From Lachnospiraceae bacterium (GTDB taxonomy: Bacteria > Bacillota > Clostridia > Lachnospirales > Lachnospiraceae): a DNA stretch of 64,000 nucleotides. Shown piece after piece: positions 6,721-14,339 of the stretch. Below the pieces are notes generated by a model. The model had not been told where the DNA came from and did no database searches. It was given only the letters and a program-made list of their open reading frames with translations. The translations under genes and the position numbers were made by a program. How positions within the stretch are numbered: the first letter of the stretch is position 1; each line of letters starts with the position of its first letter. The stretch is taken from positions 1-64,000 of the forward strand of contig CAADYR010000171.1 in the NCBI GenBank assembly GCA_900753305.1, read 5' to 3'.

Positions 6721-8385
6721 ATGGATATTATGGAAAAGAGTGAGAGACCGGTATATGTTGTAGGTCATAAAAATCCCGATACGGATTCTATCAGTTCTGC
6801 AATTGCATATGCTTATTTAAAAAATGTATGTGATGAAGGAAAATATATTCCTGCCAGAGCAGGTCAGATTAATCAGGAAACACAGTATGTATTAAATGCG
6901 TTTCATGTAGAAGCCCCAATGTATCTTGATGATGTTATGACAGATGCAAGGGATATTGATATGAATGATGTAGAAGGTGTTACGGCAGACGTATCATTGA
7001 AGAAAGCATGGCATATGATGCGTGATAGAGGTGATGTAACACTTCCTGTATTGGAAAATGGTAAACTGATAGGTATTATCACAATTGGTGATATTGCTAA
7101 TGCATATATGGATGTATATGACAACTGCATTTTATCAACTGCCAAAACTTCTTATAGAAATATTCTGGAAACACTGGATGCCAGGATGATCGTAGGAAGT
7201 GAAGATGGATATTTTGAAAGTGGAGAAGTAGTTATCGCAACTGCTAATCCGGATGTATTGGAAGATTATATCCATCCGGGTGATATGGTTATTCTGGGAA
7301 ATCGTTATGAAACGCAATTATGTGCAATCGAAATGGGAGCAGCATGTGTTGTGATCAGTATGGGAGCAAAGGTGTCCAAGACCATTCAGCATTTTGCAAA
7401 GGAACATAATTGTATTGTGATCAATACCCCGTATGATTCGTTTTCCGTAGCAAGACTTATCAATCAGAGTATGTCAATTGGATATTTTATGAAAAAAGAG
7501 AAATTGACGACATTTAAGATTACGGACAAAACGGAAGATATCAGGTCGATCATGAAAAAGAAGCGTTATCATGACTTCCCTGTGATGGATGAAGAAGATA
7601 ATTATGTGGGAATGATATCGCGTAGAACTCTGTTGAACTTACGTAAAAAGAGACTGATCCTTGTAGACCATAATGAGACAGCACAGGCAGTAGATGGTAT
7701 AGAGTACGCAGATATTCTGGAAATTATAGATCATCATAGAATTGGTACACTGGAAACAATGTCTCCGGTATTTTTCAGAAATCAACCTTTAGGATGTACT
7801 GCCACAATTATATATCAGATGTATCAGGAGAGAGGAATCGAGATTCCGAAGAATATTGCAGGTATTATGATGGCAGCAATTATTTCAGATACATTAATGT
7901 TCCATTCTCCTACAGCTACAGAAGTAGATAAGGCAGCCGCGGCTCACCTTTCGGAAATATGTGGCGTAGAGATAGAGGAATTTGCAATTGATATGTTTGG
8001 CGCCGGAAGTGATCTGAGTAATAAAGATGCTTCAGAAATTTTTAAACAGGACTATAAGAACTTTACTGTCAATGACTTCCAGTTTGGTGTAGGACAGATA
8101 AATTCCATGAACAGTATTGAGTTGGAAGAGATTAAGGAAAAAATCGTGCCATATATAAATGAAATACTACCCACACTTCAGGAAGATATGTGTTTCTTTA
8201 TGCTTACTAATATTGTATACGAAAAGACAGAACTTTTATGTTTTGGACCAAGAGCAGAGGAATTGGTCATTGAGGCATTCCAACTTTCCAAGTCCCTGCA
8301 TAAATTTGAATTGAAGGATTTGGTTTCACGTAAGAAACAACTGATCCCGGCATTTGTTTCTGTCCTCCAACAGTGGGAAAAATAA
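6721..8385 (+). CDS. ppaC: Mn-dependent family II inorganic pyrophosphatase with CBS and DRTGG domains
   Basis: A 554-residue cytosolic enzyme that hydrolyses pyrophosphate. The DHH domain begins VVGHKNPDTDSISSAIAY. A CBS-DRTGG-CBS insertion follows (about residues 65-305; CBS 1 around TLPVLENGKLIGIITIGDIA, CBS 2 around FPVMDEEDNYVGMISRRTLL), then the second half of the catalytic domain with LVDHNE and IIDHH, and a DHHA2 domain ending in SRKKQLIPAF. CBS pyrophosphatases of this architecture are regulated by adenine nucleotides and diadenosine polyphosphates. AAGGAG lies 12 bases before ATG 6721, a rather long spacing; ATG 6730 is possible. Monocistronic, followed by the HU promoter. Confidence 0.93.
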   Translation: MDIMEKSERPVYVVGHKNPDTDSISSAIAYAYLKNVCDEGKYIPARAGQINQETQYVLNAFHVEAPMYLDDVMTDARDIDMNDVEGVTADVSLKKAWHMMRDRGDVTLPVLENGKLIGIITIGDIANAYMDVYDNCILSTAKTSYRNILETLDARMIVGSEDGYFESGEVVIATANPDVLEDYIHPGDMVILGNRYETQLCAIEMGAACVVISMGAKVSKTIQHFAKEHNCIVINTPYDSFSVARLINQSMSIGYFMKKEKLTTFKITDKTEDIRSIMKKKRYHDFPVMDEEDNYVGMISRRTLLNLRKKRLILVDHNETAQAVDGIEYADILEIIDHHRIGTLETMSPVFFRNQPLGCTATIIYQMYQERGIEIPKNIAGIMMAAIISDTLMFHSPTATEVDKAAAAHLSEICGVEIEEFAIDMFGAGSDLSNKDASEIFKQDYKNFTVNDFQFGVGQINSMNSIELEEIKEKIVPYINEILPTLQEDMCFFMLTNIVYEKTELLCFGPRAEELVIEAFQLSKSLHKFELKDLVSRKKQLIPAFVSVLQQWEK

Positions 8386-8391
8386 TATTTG

Positions 8392-8420
8392 TTGATTTTA
8401 AGCCATTCTTATATTATAAT
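8392..8420 (+). promoter_or_regulatory. Promoter of the HU gene
   Basis: TTGATT (8392-8397), a 17-base spacer and TATAAT (8415-8420). It starts 7 bases after the pyrophosphatase stop codon. Confidence 0.85.
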
Positions 8421-8458
8421 AGCCCTTGCATAAAACATTTATAATTTGGAGGATTAAA

Positions 8459-8734
8459 ATGAATAAGACAGAATTAATCGATTCAATGGCAGCTAAGACT
8501 GGCTTAACAAAGAAAAATGCAGAAGCAGCATTGAATGCTTTTGTTGAAACTGTTTCTGAAGAACTTACAAAGGGCGAGAAGGTTTCTTTAGTAGGATTCG
8601 GTACTTTTGAAGTATCTGAAAGAGCTGAAAGAGAAGGAAGAAATCCTCAGACAGGTGAAACTATGAAGATTGCAGCTTCCAAGGCACCTAAGTTCAAGGC
8701 TGGCAAGGCATTAAAAGATCAGGTAAACGCTTAA
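8459..8734 (+). CDS. hup: DNA-binding protein HU
   Basis: A 91-residue nucleoid protein. It begins MNKTELIDSMAAKTGLTKK, contains the central VSLVGFGTFEV and the DNA-binding arm with GRNPQTGE, and ends KFKAGKALKDQVNA, all standard for HU; length is typical (90-92). The frame is open 11 codons further upstream, but GGAGGA at 8448-8453 places the start at ATG 8459. It has its own promoter and terminator. Confidence 0.96.
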   Translation: MNKTELIDSMAAKTGLTKKNAEAALNAFVETVSEELTKGEKVSLVGFGTFEVSERAEREGRNPQTGETMKIAASKAPKFKAGKALKDQVNA

Positions 8735-8753
8735 TTTTTATAATATGCTAATA

Positions 8754-8805
8754 AAAAGGCTTTTGCAGTATGAGCATTTTGTTCAAAATGTAAAAGCTTT
8801 TTTAT
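8754..8805 (+). terminator. Terminator of the HU gene
   Basis: AAAAAGGCTTTTGC pairs with GTAAAAGCTTTTTT (one bulge) around an inner hairpin CATTTTG/CAAAATG, then a T-run. Confidence 0.85.
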
Positions 8806-8825
8806 ATGGTTTGAATTATTTTACA

Positions 8826-8863
8826 TAAAAAAGACACTGCAAATCAATGATTTTACAGTGTCT
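8826..8863 (-). terminator. Terminator of tRNA-Pro
   Basis: On the minus strand AAGACACTGTAAAATC pairs with a partner ending GCAGTGTCTT, followed by T residues. It lies 9 bases past the tRNA 3' end. Confidence 0.82.
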
Positions 8864-8871
8864 TCTGTTAG

Positions 8872-8946
8872 TCGGAGTGACAAGATTCGAACTTGCGGCC
8901 TCCACCTCCCTAAGATGGCGCTCTAGCCAAACTGAGCCACACCCCG
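8872..8946 (-). tRNA. tRNA-Pro (AGG)
   Basis: On the minus strand: acceptor CGGGGTG/CACTCCG, D-arm GCTC/GAGC, anticodon stem CCATC/GGTGG with loop TTAGGGA (anticodon AGG), T-arm GCAAG/CTTGT with TTCGAAT, discriminator A. The acceptor and anticodon stems each contain a G-U pair. It is a single tRNA with its own terminator. Confidence 0.93.
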
Positions 8947-9036
8947 TAACTGACAAATGCTATTATAACTAAAATATGCGCTGATTGTCAACACTTTTTC
9001 AAAAGAATATTATTTTCATAATTTTTAGAAAATATA

Positions 9037-9214
9037 TTGACAATTATCAGACAATTTAATATATTATATATAGATTCGTGATAACTTAGTCACGAATGAG
9101 CAGAAATGCTTTTCACTTAACTCTTTTTCAATATAGTAATCCTTAGAAAGAAGGCTTCTTCTGGTAGTATCCTCCCAATTCTTTGCTATCAGATATCAGC
9201 CTTCTTTTGCTATG
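9037..9214 (+). ncRNA. Candidate small RNA upstream of hflX (with its promoter)
   Basis: TTGACA (9037-9042), a 17-base spacer and TATATT (9060-9065) predict a start near 9072. The RNA would open with a perfect 8-bp hairpin ATTCGTGA/TCACGAAT (9074-9097) and close with a long hairpin: AAGAAGGCT/AGCCTTCTT (9148-9156, 9198-9206) plus CTGGTAG/CTATCAG inside, then a weak TTTTGCT tail. The apical loop shows CCTCCC unpaired. No open frame of note lies inside. A separate consensus promoter follows for hflX, so this is either an independent sRNA of about 140 bases or an upstream attenuated leader. Confidence 0.45.
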
Positions 9215-9222
9215 TGAATCTC

Positions 9223-9251
9223 TTGACAAGTAGTTGATTTCCCCGTATGAT
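9223..9251 (+). promoter_or_regulatory. Proximal promoter of hflX
   Basis: TTGACA (9223-9228), a 17-base spacer and TATGAT (9246-9251). GTTGATT/AATCAAC forms an inverted repeat across the -10 region, a possible operator. Confidence 0.75.
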
Positions 9252-9273
9252 TCAATCAACGAAAGGCAATAGT

Positions 9274-9348
9274 AAATATTGTACCTGCATAGGATTTTGA
9301 AGTATCTGAAAATATGCAGGTTACTGGAAGGGCATGGATATTAATATG
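9274..9348 (+). repeat. Leader element shared with the GH31 gene (copy 1)
   Basis: AAATATTGTACCTGCA, a 25-base gap, then TGCAGGTTAC, GGAAGGG and two in-frame ATGs 12 bases apart, the second in ATTAATATG. The same series stands before the GH31 gene at 46285-46342. CCTGCATA/TATGCAGG makes a perfect 8-bp hairpin just before the Shine-Dalgarno sequence. Confidence 0.6.
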
Positions 9349-10605
9349 GAACGTGCGTTTATTGTAGGCGTCAATCTGAATGATGAAGACAACTTTGAAT
9401 TGTCTATGCAGGAATTAGGGAGTCTGGCAGAAGCCTGCGAGATGGAAGTTGTAGGACAGGCACAACAGAATATGGAATATGCCAATACGGCTACTTATAT
9501 TGGCGCCGGTAAAGTAGAAGAAGTTCGGCAGGCTGTAGAATTGCTTGAGGCTGATATTGTAATTTTTGACAATGCACTTTCGCCTGTACAGTTACGTAAT
9601 TTACAGAGAGAACTGGATAAGCCTGTTATGGACAGAACAACCCTGATATTGGAAATATTTTCTACCAGAGCAAAGACCAGGGAGGCTAAACTTCAGGTAG
9701 AAGTAGCCAGATTGCAATATATGCTGCCCAGACTTGTTGGACTGCATGATGCGTTATCCAGACAGGGTGGCGCAAGTGGTGCAATGAGTAACAAGGGCGC
9801 AGGCGAAAAAAAGCTTGAATTGGACAGAAGGCGATTAGAGCAGAGATTAACTAATATGAAACGCGAACTGAATACAATAGCTGGAGAGCGCAGAACCCAA
9901 CGGCAAAAAAGAGCACGCAGCGGAATTCCCAGAGTTGCTCTGGTTGGCTACACAAATGCAGGAAAATCAACGATCATGAATATGCTTCTTAATGCATACG
10001 TTAAGGATGAAGAGAAGCAGGTTCTGGAGAAGGATATGCTGTTTGCGACGCTGGATACAACGGTCAGACGAATAGCGCCACCGGATCGTAAGCCTTTTTT
10101 GCTATCAGATACAGTAGGATTTATTTCAAAATTGCCGCATAGTCTGGTCAAGGCATTCCATTCCACACTTGAAGAGGCAAAAGAGGCAGATCTTCTGTTG
10201 CAGATCATAGACTATTCAGATGAGCATTATCAGGATTATATGAAAGTGACAGCAGATACACTCAGAGAACTTGGAGCAGATCAGATCCCAATGATATATG
10301 TATTTAACAAAGCTGATCTGTGTGGTATGGGACAGTTTGCTGTTGTACAGGGTGATGAGAAAATTTATATGTCTGCAAAATCTCCTGATGGAATAGATGC
10401 GCTCTTAACTTTGATAGAGGGTAAATTATCAGGAGGTTATCAGGATTGCGAGCTGCTTATTCCTTATACCAGGGGGGATATTGTGTCCTATCTGAATGAT
10501 AATGCGGTTGTATATCAATGCGATTACAGGGAGGATGGCGTATATATACATGCTAATCTTCAAAAAAGTGATATGGGAAGATTTGGAAATTACCTGTTAC
10601 AGTAA
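9346..10605 (+). CDS. hflX: GTPase HflX
   Basis: A 419-residue ribosome-associated GTPase (423 from ATG 9334). HflX splits stalled 70S ribosomes. The N-terminal HflX domain includes GAGKVEEV and FDNALSPVQLRNL; the linker carries the subfamily signature QVEVARLQYMLPRL and GGASGAMSNKGAGE. The G domain has GYTNAGKST (G1), DTVGF (G3), NKAD (G4) and SAK (G5). GGAAGGG ends one base before ATG 9334 and 13 bases before ATG 9346; I prefer 9346 because the same arrangement precedes the GH31 gene, but either is possible. Two promoters and a possible attenuator or sRNA precede it, which fits stress control. No terminator is evident downstream. Confidence 0.93.
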   Translation: MERAFIVGVNLNDEDNFELSMQELGSLAEACEMEVVGQAQQNMEYANTATYIGAGKVEEVRQAVELLEADIVIFDNALSPVQLRNLQRELDKPVMDRTTLILEIFSTRAKTREAKLQVEVARLQYMLPRLVGLHDALSRQGGASGAMSNKGAGEKKLELDRRRLEQRLTNMKRELNTIAGERRTQRQKRARSGIPRVALVGYTNAGKSTIMNMLLNAYVKDEEKQVLEKDMLFATLDTTVRRIAPPDRKPFLLSDTVGFISKLPHSLVKAFHSTLEEAKEADLLLQIIDYSDEHYQDYMKVTADTLRELGADQIPMIYVFNKADLCGMGQFAVVQGDEKIYMSAKSPDGIDALLTLIEGKLSGGYQDCELLIPYTRGDIVSYLNDNAVVYQCDYREDGVYIHANLQKSDMGRFGNYLLQ

Positions 10606-10660
10606 TGTCATTATAAGATAAATTTAAAATGTATGAATTAAGTTCAATTTGAATTTGGTT

Positions 10661-10735
10661 ATTGTTCACAATTTATTTACAGTTTGATAATAAAAAAGAG
10701 TTATTATATACAATATAAAGTAACTGTTGAACAAT
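10661..10735 (+). promoter_or_regulatory. Promoter of the DUF3810 gene flanked by an inverted repeat
   Basis: TTGATA (10684-10689), a 17-base spacer and TATACA (10707-10712). ATTGTTCA (10661-10668) and TGAACAAT (10728-10735) form a perfect 8-bp inverted repeat around the whole promoter, as an operator pair or a long-loop stem would. Confidence 0.6.
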
Positions 10736-10753
10736 ATCTGAAGGAGAATTGCT

Positions 10754-11941
10754 ATGGAGAAGACGACTAAAAATGGAATAATTGGTAAAATTATCTATGC
10801 AGTAGGAGCTCTTGCAGTGCTGGCACTCAATCTTCTGGCATGGAAAAGTACGGAATTATGTGACTGGTATATTGATCATATATTTCCTATATGGCTGAAT
10901 ACGTATGCGCGTCTTACCAGTGCGCTGTCTATCTCTGTGGGTGAAATTATGCTGATTCTGGCAGTATGTATTACTGCGTTCGGAATCGGCTTTTTTATTT
11001 ACAACTTATTATGTAAACGTAAATATCATGTTCAGTTAAGACGATTCGGAAGGGTATATGCATGGATTGTTTTGGCAGTTGCCGGAGTGATGACATTGAA
11101 TTGCTTTATTCTGTATCATGCTACCGGTTTTGCGAAACAATATATGGTAAAAGAAACAGGTACAATGGTTGTTGACCTGTCAGATACCGCAGTATTGGAT
11201 ATTGATACACAAGGGAAAAATGTATACACGAAAAAGAATCTTGCAACACTCAGGGATTATCTGGTTGAACAATGTAATACACTTGCTGTAAAAATTGAAA
11301 GGGATGACCAGGGAACTGCAGTATATGATGGAGATTTGATAGCAGAGTCTGTTAATGCCATGCGATCACTGGGGGATAAATATGACAGGTTATCGGGTTA
11401 TTATGTGACACCTAAATATCTTTCTTATTCAGAGTTCTTCAGTCAGCAGTATATCATGGGATATTATTTTCCTTTTTCCATGGAAGCCAATATAAATTCT
11501 GTAATGTATGTGACAAATGTAGCACCTACGGTATGCCATGAGCTTGCACATACAAAAGGGTTTATTTATGAAAATGATGCCAATATGATAGGATATCTGG
11601 CATGCGTGGAATCTGACGACGAATTTTTACAATATTGTGGATATCTAAGTGTACTCAATTATGTAAATAATGATTTCTATGAATCAATTGGTAAGAATAA
11701 GGCTGCTTATAAGAAACATGTAAGAATCAGCGATACAGTGGCAGATGACAATGTTTTTCTTACAAGAGAAGACTGGGAGGCTGTTGAGAAGAAGGCGGTT
11801 GTAAAAACATCAACAGTGAAAAAGGTTTCAAATAATTTCCTGAATACGAATCTGAAGCTTAATGGCGTGGAAGAAGGAATTCAGCAATACAATGAAGTGG
11901 TAAATCTGCTGTTGGATTACTATGATGGTATTTTATATTAA
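10754..11941 (+). CDS. DUF3810 family membrane protein with HExxH motif
   Basis: A 395-residue protein with about three N-terminal membrane segments (around residues 11-30, 58-85 and 97-122) and a large outer domain. It contains CHELAHTKGF (about residues 263-272), an HExxH zinc motif, followed by ENDANMIGYLAC, the pattern of DUF3810 proteins, which are thought to be metalloproteases but are uncharacterised. A clear AAGGAG precedes ATG 10754. It is followed 18 bases later by the Mbeg1-like hydrolase, likely the same operon. Its substrate is unknown. Confidence 0.82.
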   Translation: MEKTTKNGIIGKIIYAVGALAVLALNLLAWKSTELCDWYIDHIFPIWLNTYARLTSALSISVGEIMLILAVCITAFGIGFFIYNLLCKRKYHVQLRRFGRVYAWIVLAVAGVMTLNCFILYHATGFAKQYMVKETGTMVVDLSDTAVLDIDTQGKNVYTKKNLATLRDYLVEQCNTLAVKIERDDQGTAVYDGDLIAESVNAMRSLGDKYDRLSGYYVTPKYLSYSEFFSQQYIMGYYFPFSMEANINSVMYVTNVAPTVCHELAHTKGFIYENDANMIGYLACVESDDEFLQYCGYLSVLNYVNNDFYESIGKNKAAYKKHVRISDTVADDNVFLTREDWEAVEKKAVVKTSTVKKVSNNFLNTNLKLNGVEEGIQQYNEVVNLLLDYYDGILY

Positions 11942-11959
11942 AAATATAGGAGGTTTAAT

Positions 11960-13102
11960 GTGGGCAATATCATGACGTATCTTGATGAATACGGTGGATA
12001 TTCCTTTGCAGAGAAACCCTTCGGACCGGTGGACGGGCTGGTAATGGCACATTTTTCATATTATGTGTTTGATGGTATCGTGCCAGTGTCTTTCGGAAAA
12101 GAAAGGGCAGTTAAATTAAGAGAATTAGAGGGGCGGATGGATCCGGATTATTTTATATCGGTAACCTGGGAAAGGACAGGGAACAGAGAACTGTTCTACA
12201 AGATCATACAATCCAGAAGGTTCAGAAGTACGGCTGCATGTTGCTATGTGAATGAGACAGATGAGGAAAGTGGTATGCAGTTTAGTGCAATTACATTACT
12301 TCTGGGAAACGGAGATATCTATATTGCTTTTCGGGGAACAGATGATGCGCTGATTGGATGGAAGGAGGATTTCTATATGGCGTATCGTACCCCGGTGGCA
12401 GCGCAGGAACGCAGCAGAACATATTTTGAGGAAGTAGCGTATTTAATGATGCGTAAAAGACATGCCAGATTTTACCTTGGAGGTCATTCTAAAGGAGGAA
12501 ATCTGGCTGTTTATGCTGCAATAACATGCAAGGATAAATTAAAGAGACGGATAGGAGCTGTTTATAATTATGACGGACCGGGATTTAGGCCCGATTATCT
12601 GGCCCGGTTTGATAAGAGCCGGATAGAAGATAAAATCATAAAATATATTCCATCGGAATCTTTTGTAGGAATGCTTATGCAGGGGGAGGAAGAATACATT
12701 TCGATAGAAAGCAGTGAAATAGGTGTACTACAACATATTTCGCTTTCATGGAAAATTGAAGGAAGCAATTTCGTCATCAGCGATAAACAGGACATGAGAC
12801 GCATGCAGCTTTATAGGAAAATGAATGCATGGCTGTTGGCACTGGACAGAGAAAAAATCAAAGGATTTCTGGATAGCTTCTTTGAATTACTGGAAACAAC
12901 ACAGGCACAGACTTTGTCTGAACTTTCACAGGAGGCGTGGAAGAACTGGATCGGAATCTGGAATGCATATCGAAATCTGGATCAGGATACAAAGGAAATC
13001 ATGAGAGAACTGTGTGTATTCCTGATTCAGATTGCAGCGAGAGATCAGAAGGAACGAGTAGTTCCACGTATTTTTAATTCTCCGGAGAAGATTACTTTCT
13101 GA
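11960..13102 (+). CDS. Mbeg1-like / DUF2974 alpha/beta-hydrolase
   Basis: A 380-residue putative lipase-like hydrolase. FRGTDDALIGWKEDF is the oxyanion-side segment, GGHSKGGNLAVYAA carries the nucleophile Ser in a GxSxG context, and YNYDGPGF follows, as in DUF2974 proteins. No signal peptide. The start is GTG 11960 with AGGAGG at 11948-11953; the overlapping ATG at 11958 reads into a stop. The 3' end overlaps the convergent LacI regulator by 58 bases, and no terminator is visible there. The substrate is unknown. Confidence 0.82.
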   Translation: MGNIMTYLDEYGGYSFAEKPFGPVDGLVMAHFSYYVFDGIVPVSFGKERAVKLRELEGRMDPDYFISVTWERTGNRELFYKIIQSRRFRSTAACCYVNETDEESGMQFSAITLLLGNGDIYIAFRGTDDALIGWKEDFYMAYRTPVAAQERSRTYFEEVAYLMMRKRHARFYLGGHSKGGNLAVYAAITCKDKLKRRIGAVYNYDGPGFRPDYLARFDKSRIEDKIIKYIPSESFVGMLMQGEEEYISIESSEIGVLQHISLSWKIEGSNFVISDKQDMRRMQLYRKMNAWLLALDREKIKGFLDSFFELLETTQAQTLSELSQEAWKNWIGIWNAYRNLDQDTKEIMRELCVFLIQIAARDQKERVVPRIFNSPEKITF

Positions 13103-14058
13103 GGCATTTCCTGATCTGATAGAACGCCCATCAGGGTTTTGACCAGTTGATTGCACAGAGTATGCAGATGACTGTCCACAGAAGTAAGAGGAGGTTCGCA
13201 ACAGGATGCCAGAAGTGAGTTGTTATATCCGATAATAGCGAAATCATCAGGAACAGATAGATTTTTACGCTTACAGTATTTCATTGCACCGATGGCAAGA
13301 ATATCGTCAGAGGCTACGATACCATCAAAACAGATGCCACTTTCATTTATTTGCGTGAGAAAATCAGCTATGGCATCAATGTTTTCGCGTTCACCGTTGT
13401 AGTATTGAGCAAATTCAGGTCTGAACGGACGGCTGCTCTGCAGAATGGCGGCCTGATAACCAGACAGTTTCTTAAGACCGGAATAAGACTGTGAATTATA
13501 CAAATACAGAACATTGTGTATCCCGCTCGCAAATAAAGTCTGGGTAGCCTCCAATATGGATTTATAATCATCACATAATGTACAGTATACGTTGGGATAG
13601 TCGTAATCGGCATTTAAAAGCATGACAGGGATCTGGGCTGCGGCATCTTTGATATACTGATTAGAATCGGCATCATCGGATATAAAGTTGGAACCTACCA
13701 TGATCACGCTGTCAACGCGTTTGGATAACAGCAGTTCCATGGAGGATTTTTTTGTTTGAAAATCATAGCCTGTACAGCACAGGATAGAGTTGTATCCGTT
13801 TTCACGAAGAAGCTGTTCTATATAGTAAACAGCTTTGGCAAGGTACAGATCAGAAGAATCTGCACAAAGTATGCCAATCGTATTCATGGTGTTAAGACCT
13901 AATCCCCTTGCGAATGCGTTAGGTGTATAACCGTATTCTTCTATTACATCCATGACTCGCTTTTTTGTTTTGGGCTTTACATTTGTGTTTCCGTTAAGAA
14001 CACGGGATACAGTTGCAATCGATACGCCCGCCTTTTCTGAAATATCATAAATTGTCAT
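13045..14058 (-). CDS. LacI family regulator of the hexuronate operon
   Basis: A 337-residue repressor. The N-terminal LacI helix-turn-helix reads MTIYDISEKAGVSIATVSRV followed by NGNTNVKPKTKKRV; the rest is a periplasmic-binding-like effector domain ending with SVDSHLHTLCNQLV. It is divergent from uxaB, so control of the uronate operon by a uronate or KDG-type ligand is likely (inference; a KdgR-type role). The frame is open upstream to 14142, but only ATG 14058 begins the domain; a G-rich AAGGGGGG lies 11 bases before it. Its last 58 bases overlap the 3' end of the convergent hydrolase gene. Confidence 0.88.
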   Translation of the reverse strand: MTIYDISEKAGVSIATVSRVLNGNTNVKPKTKKRVMDVIEEYGYTPNAFARGLGLNTMNTIGILCADSSDLYLAKAVYYIEQLLRENGYNSILCCTGYDFQTKKSSMELLLSKRVDSVIMVGSNFISDDADSNQYIKDAAAQIPVMLLNADYDYPNVYCTLCDDYKSILEATQTLFASGIHNVLYLYNSQSYSGLKKLSGYQAAILQSSRPFRPEFAQYYNGERENIDAIADFLTQINESGICFDGIVASDDILAIGAMKYCKRKNLSVPDDFAIIGYNNSLLASCCEPPLTSVDSHLHTLCNQLVKTLMGVLSDQEMPQKVIFSGELKIRGTTRSF

Positions 14059-14091
14059 GGCAGCACATTTCCCCCCTTTGACCTGATTGAC

Positions 14092-14120
14092 ATAATAACG
14101 TTTACAATTAAAAATGTAAC
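14092..14120 (-). promoter_or_regulatory. Promoter and possible operator of the LacI gene
   Basis: On the minus strand TTACAT, a 16-base spacer and TATTAT. GTTTACA and TGTAAC flank the -35 region as an imperfect inverted repeat, resembling the operators before uxaB and uxaA, so autoregulation is plausible. Confidence 0.5.
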
Positions 14121-14248
14121 TGTTTTCATAGACAGAATACATTAAGCAGATTTAAAAAGCAAGTGCAAAAAAATATTTTATATACGTCAATTATCCTTAA
14201 AGCTTGAAAGAACCGTGAATTCAGGGATTTTTTCTTAAAAAAAGGTAG

Positions 14249-14296
14249 TTGACTTTCTGTGAGAAACAATATAAAATGCAAATGTAAGCACTTACA
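14249..14296 (+). promoter_or_regulatory. uxaB promoter with LacI-family operator
   Basis: TTGACT (14249-14254), a 17-base spacer and TAAAAT (14272-14277). The palindrome TGTAAG-CA-CTTACA (14283-14296) lies at the predicted start site; another half-site TGTAAGC follows at 14303. The pattern fits a LacI-family operator and also resembles a catabolite (cre) site. Confidence 0.7.
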
Positions 14297-14339
14297 GATC
14301 AATGTAAGCAAAACCAATGATTTGATAGGAGATATGACA

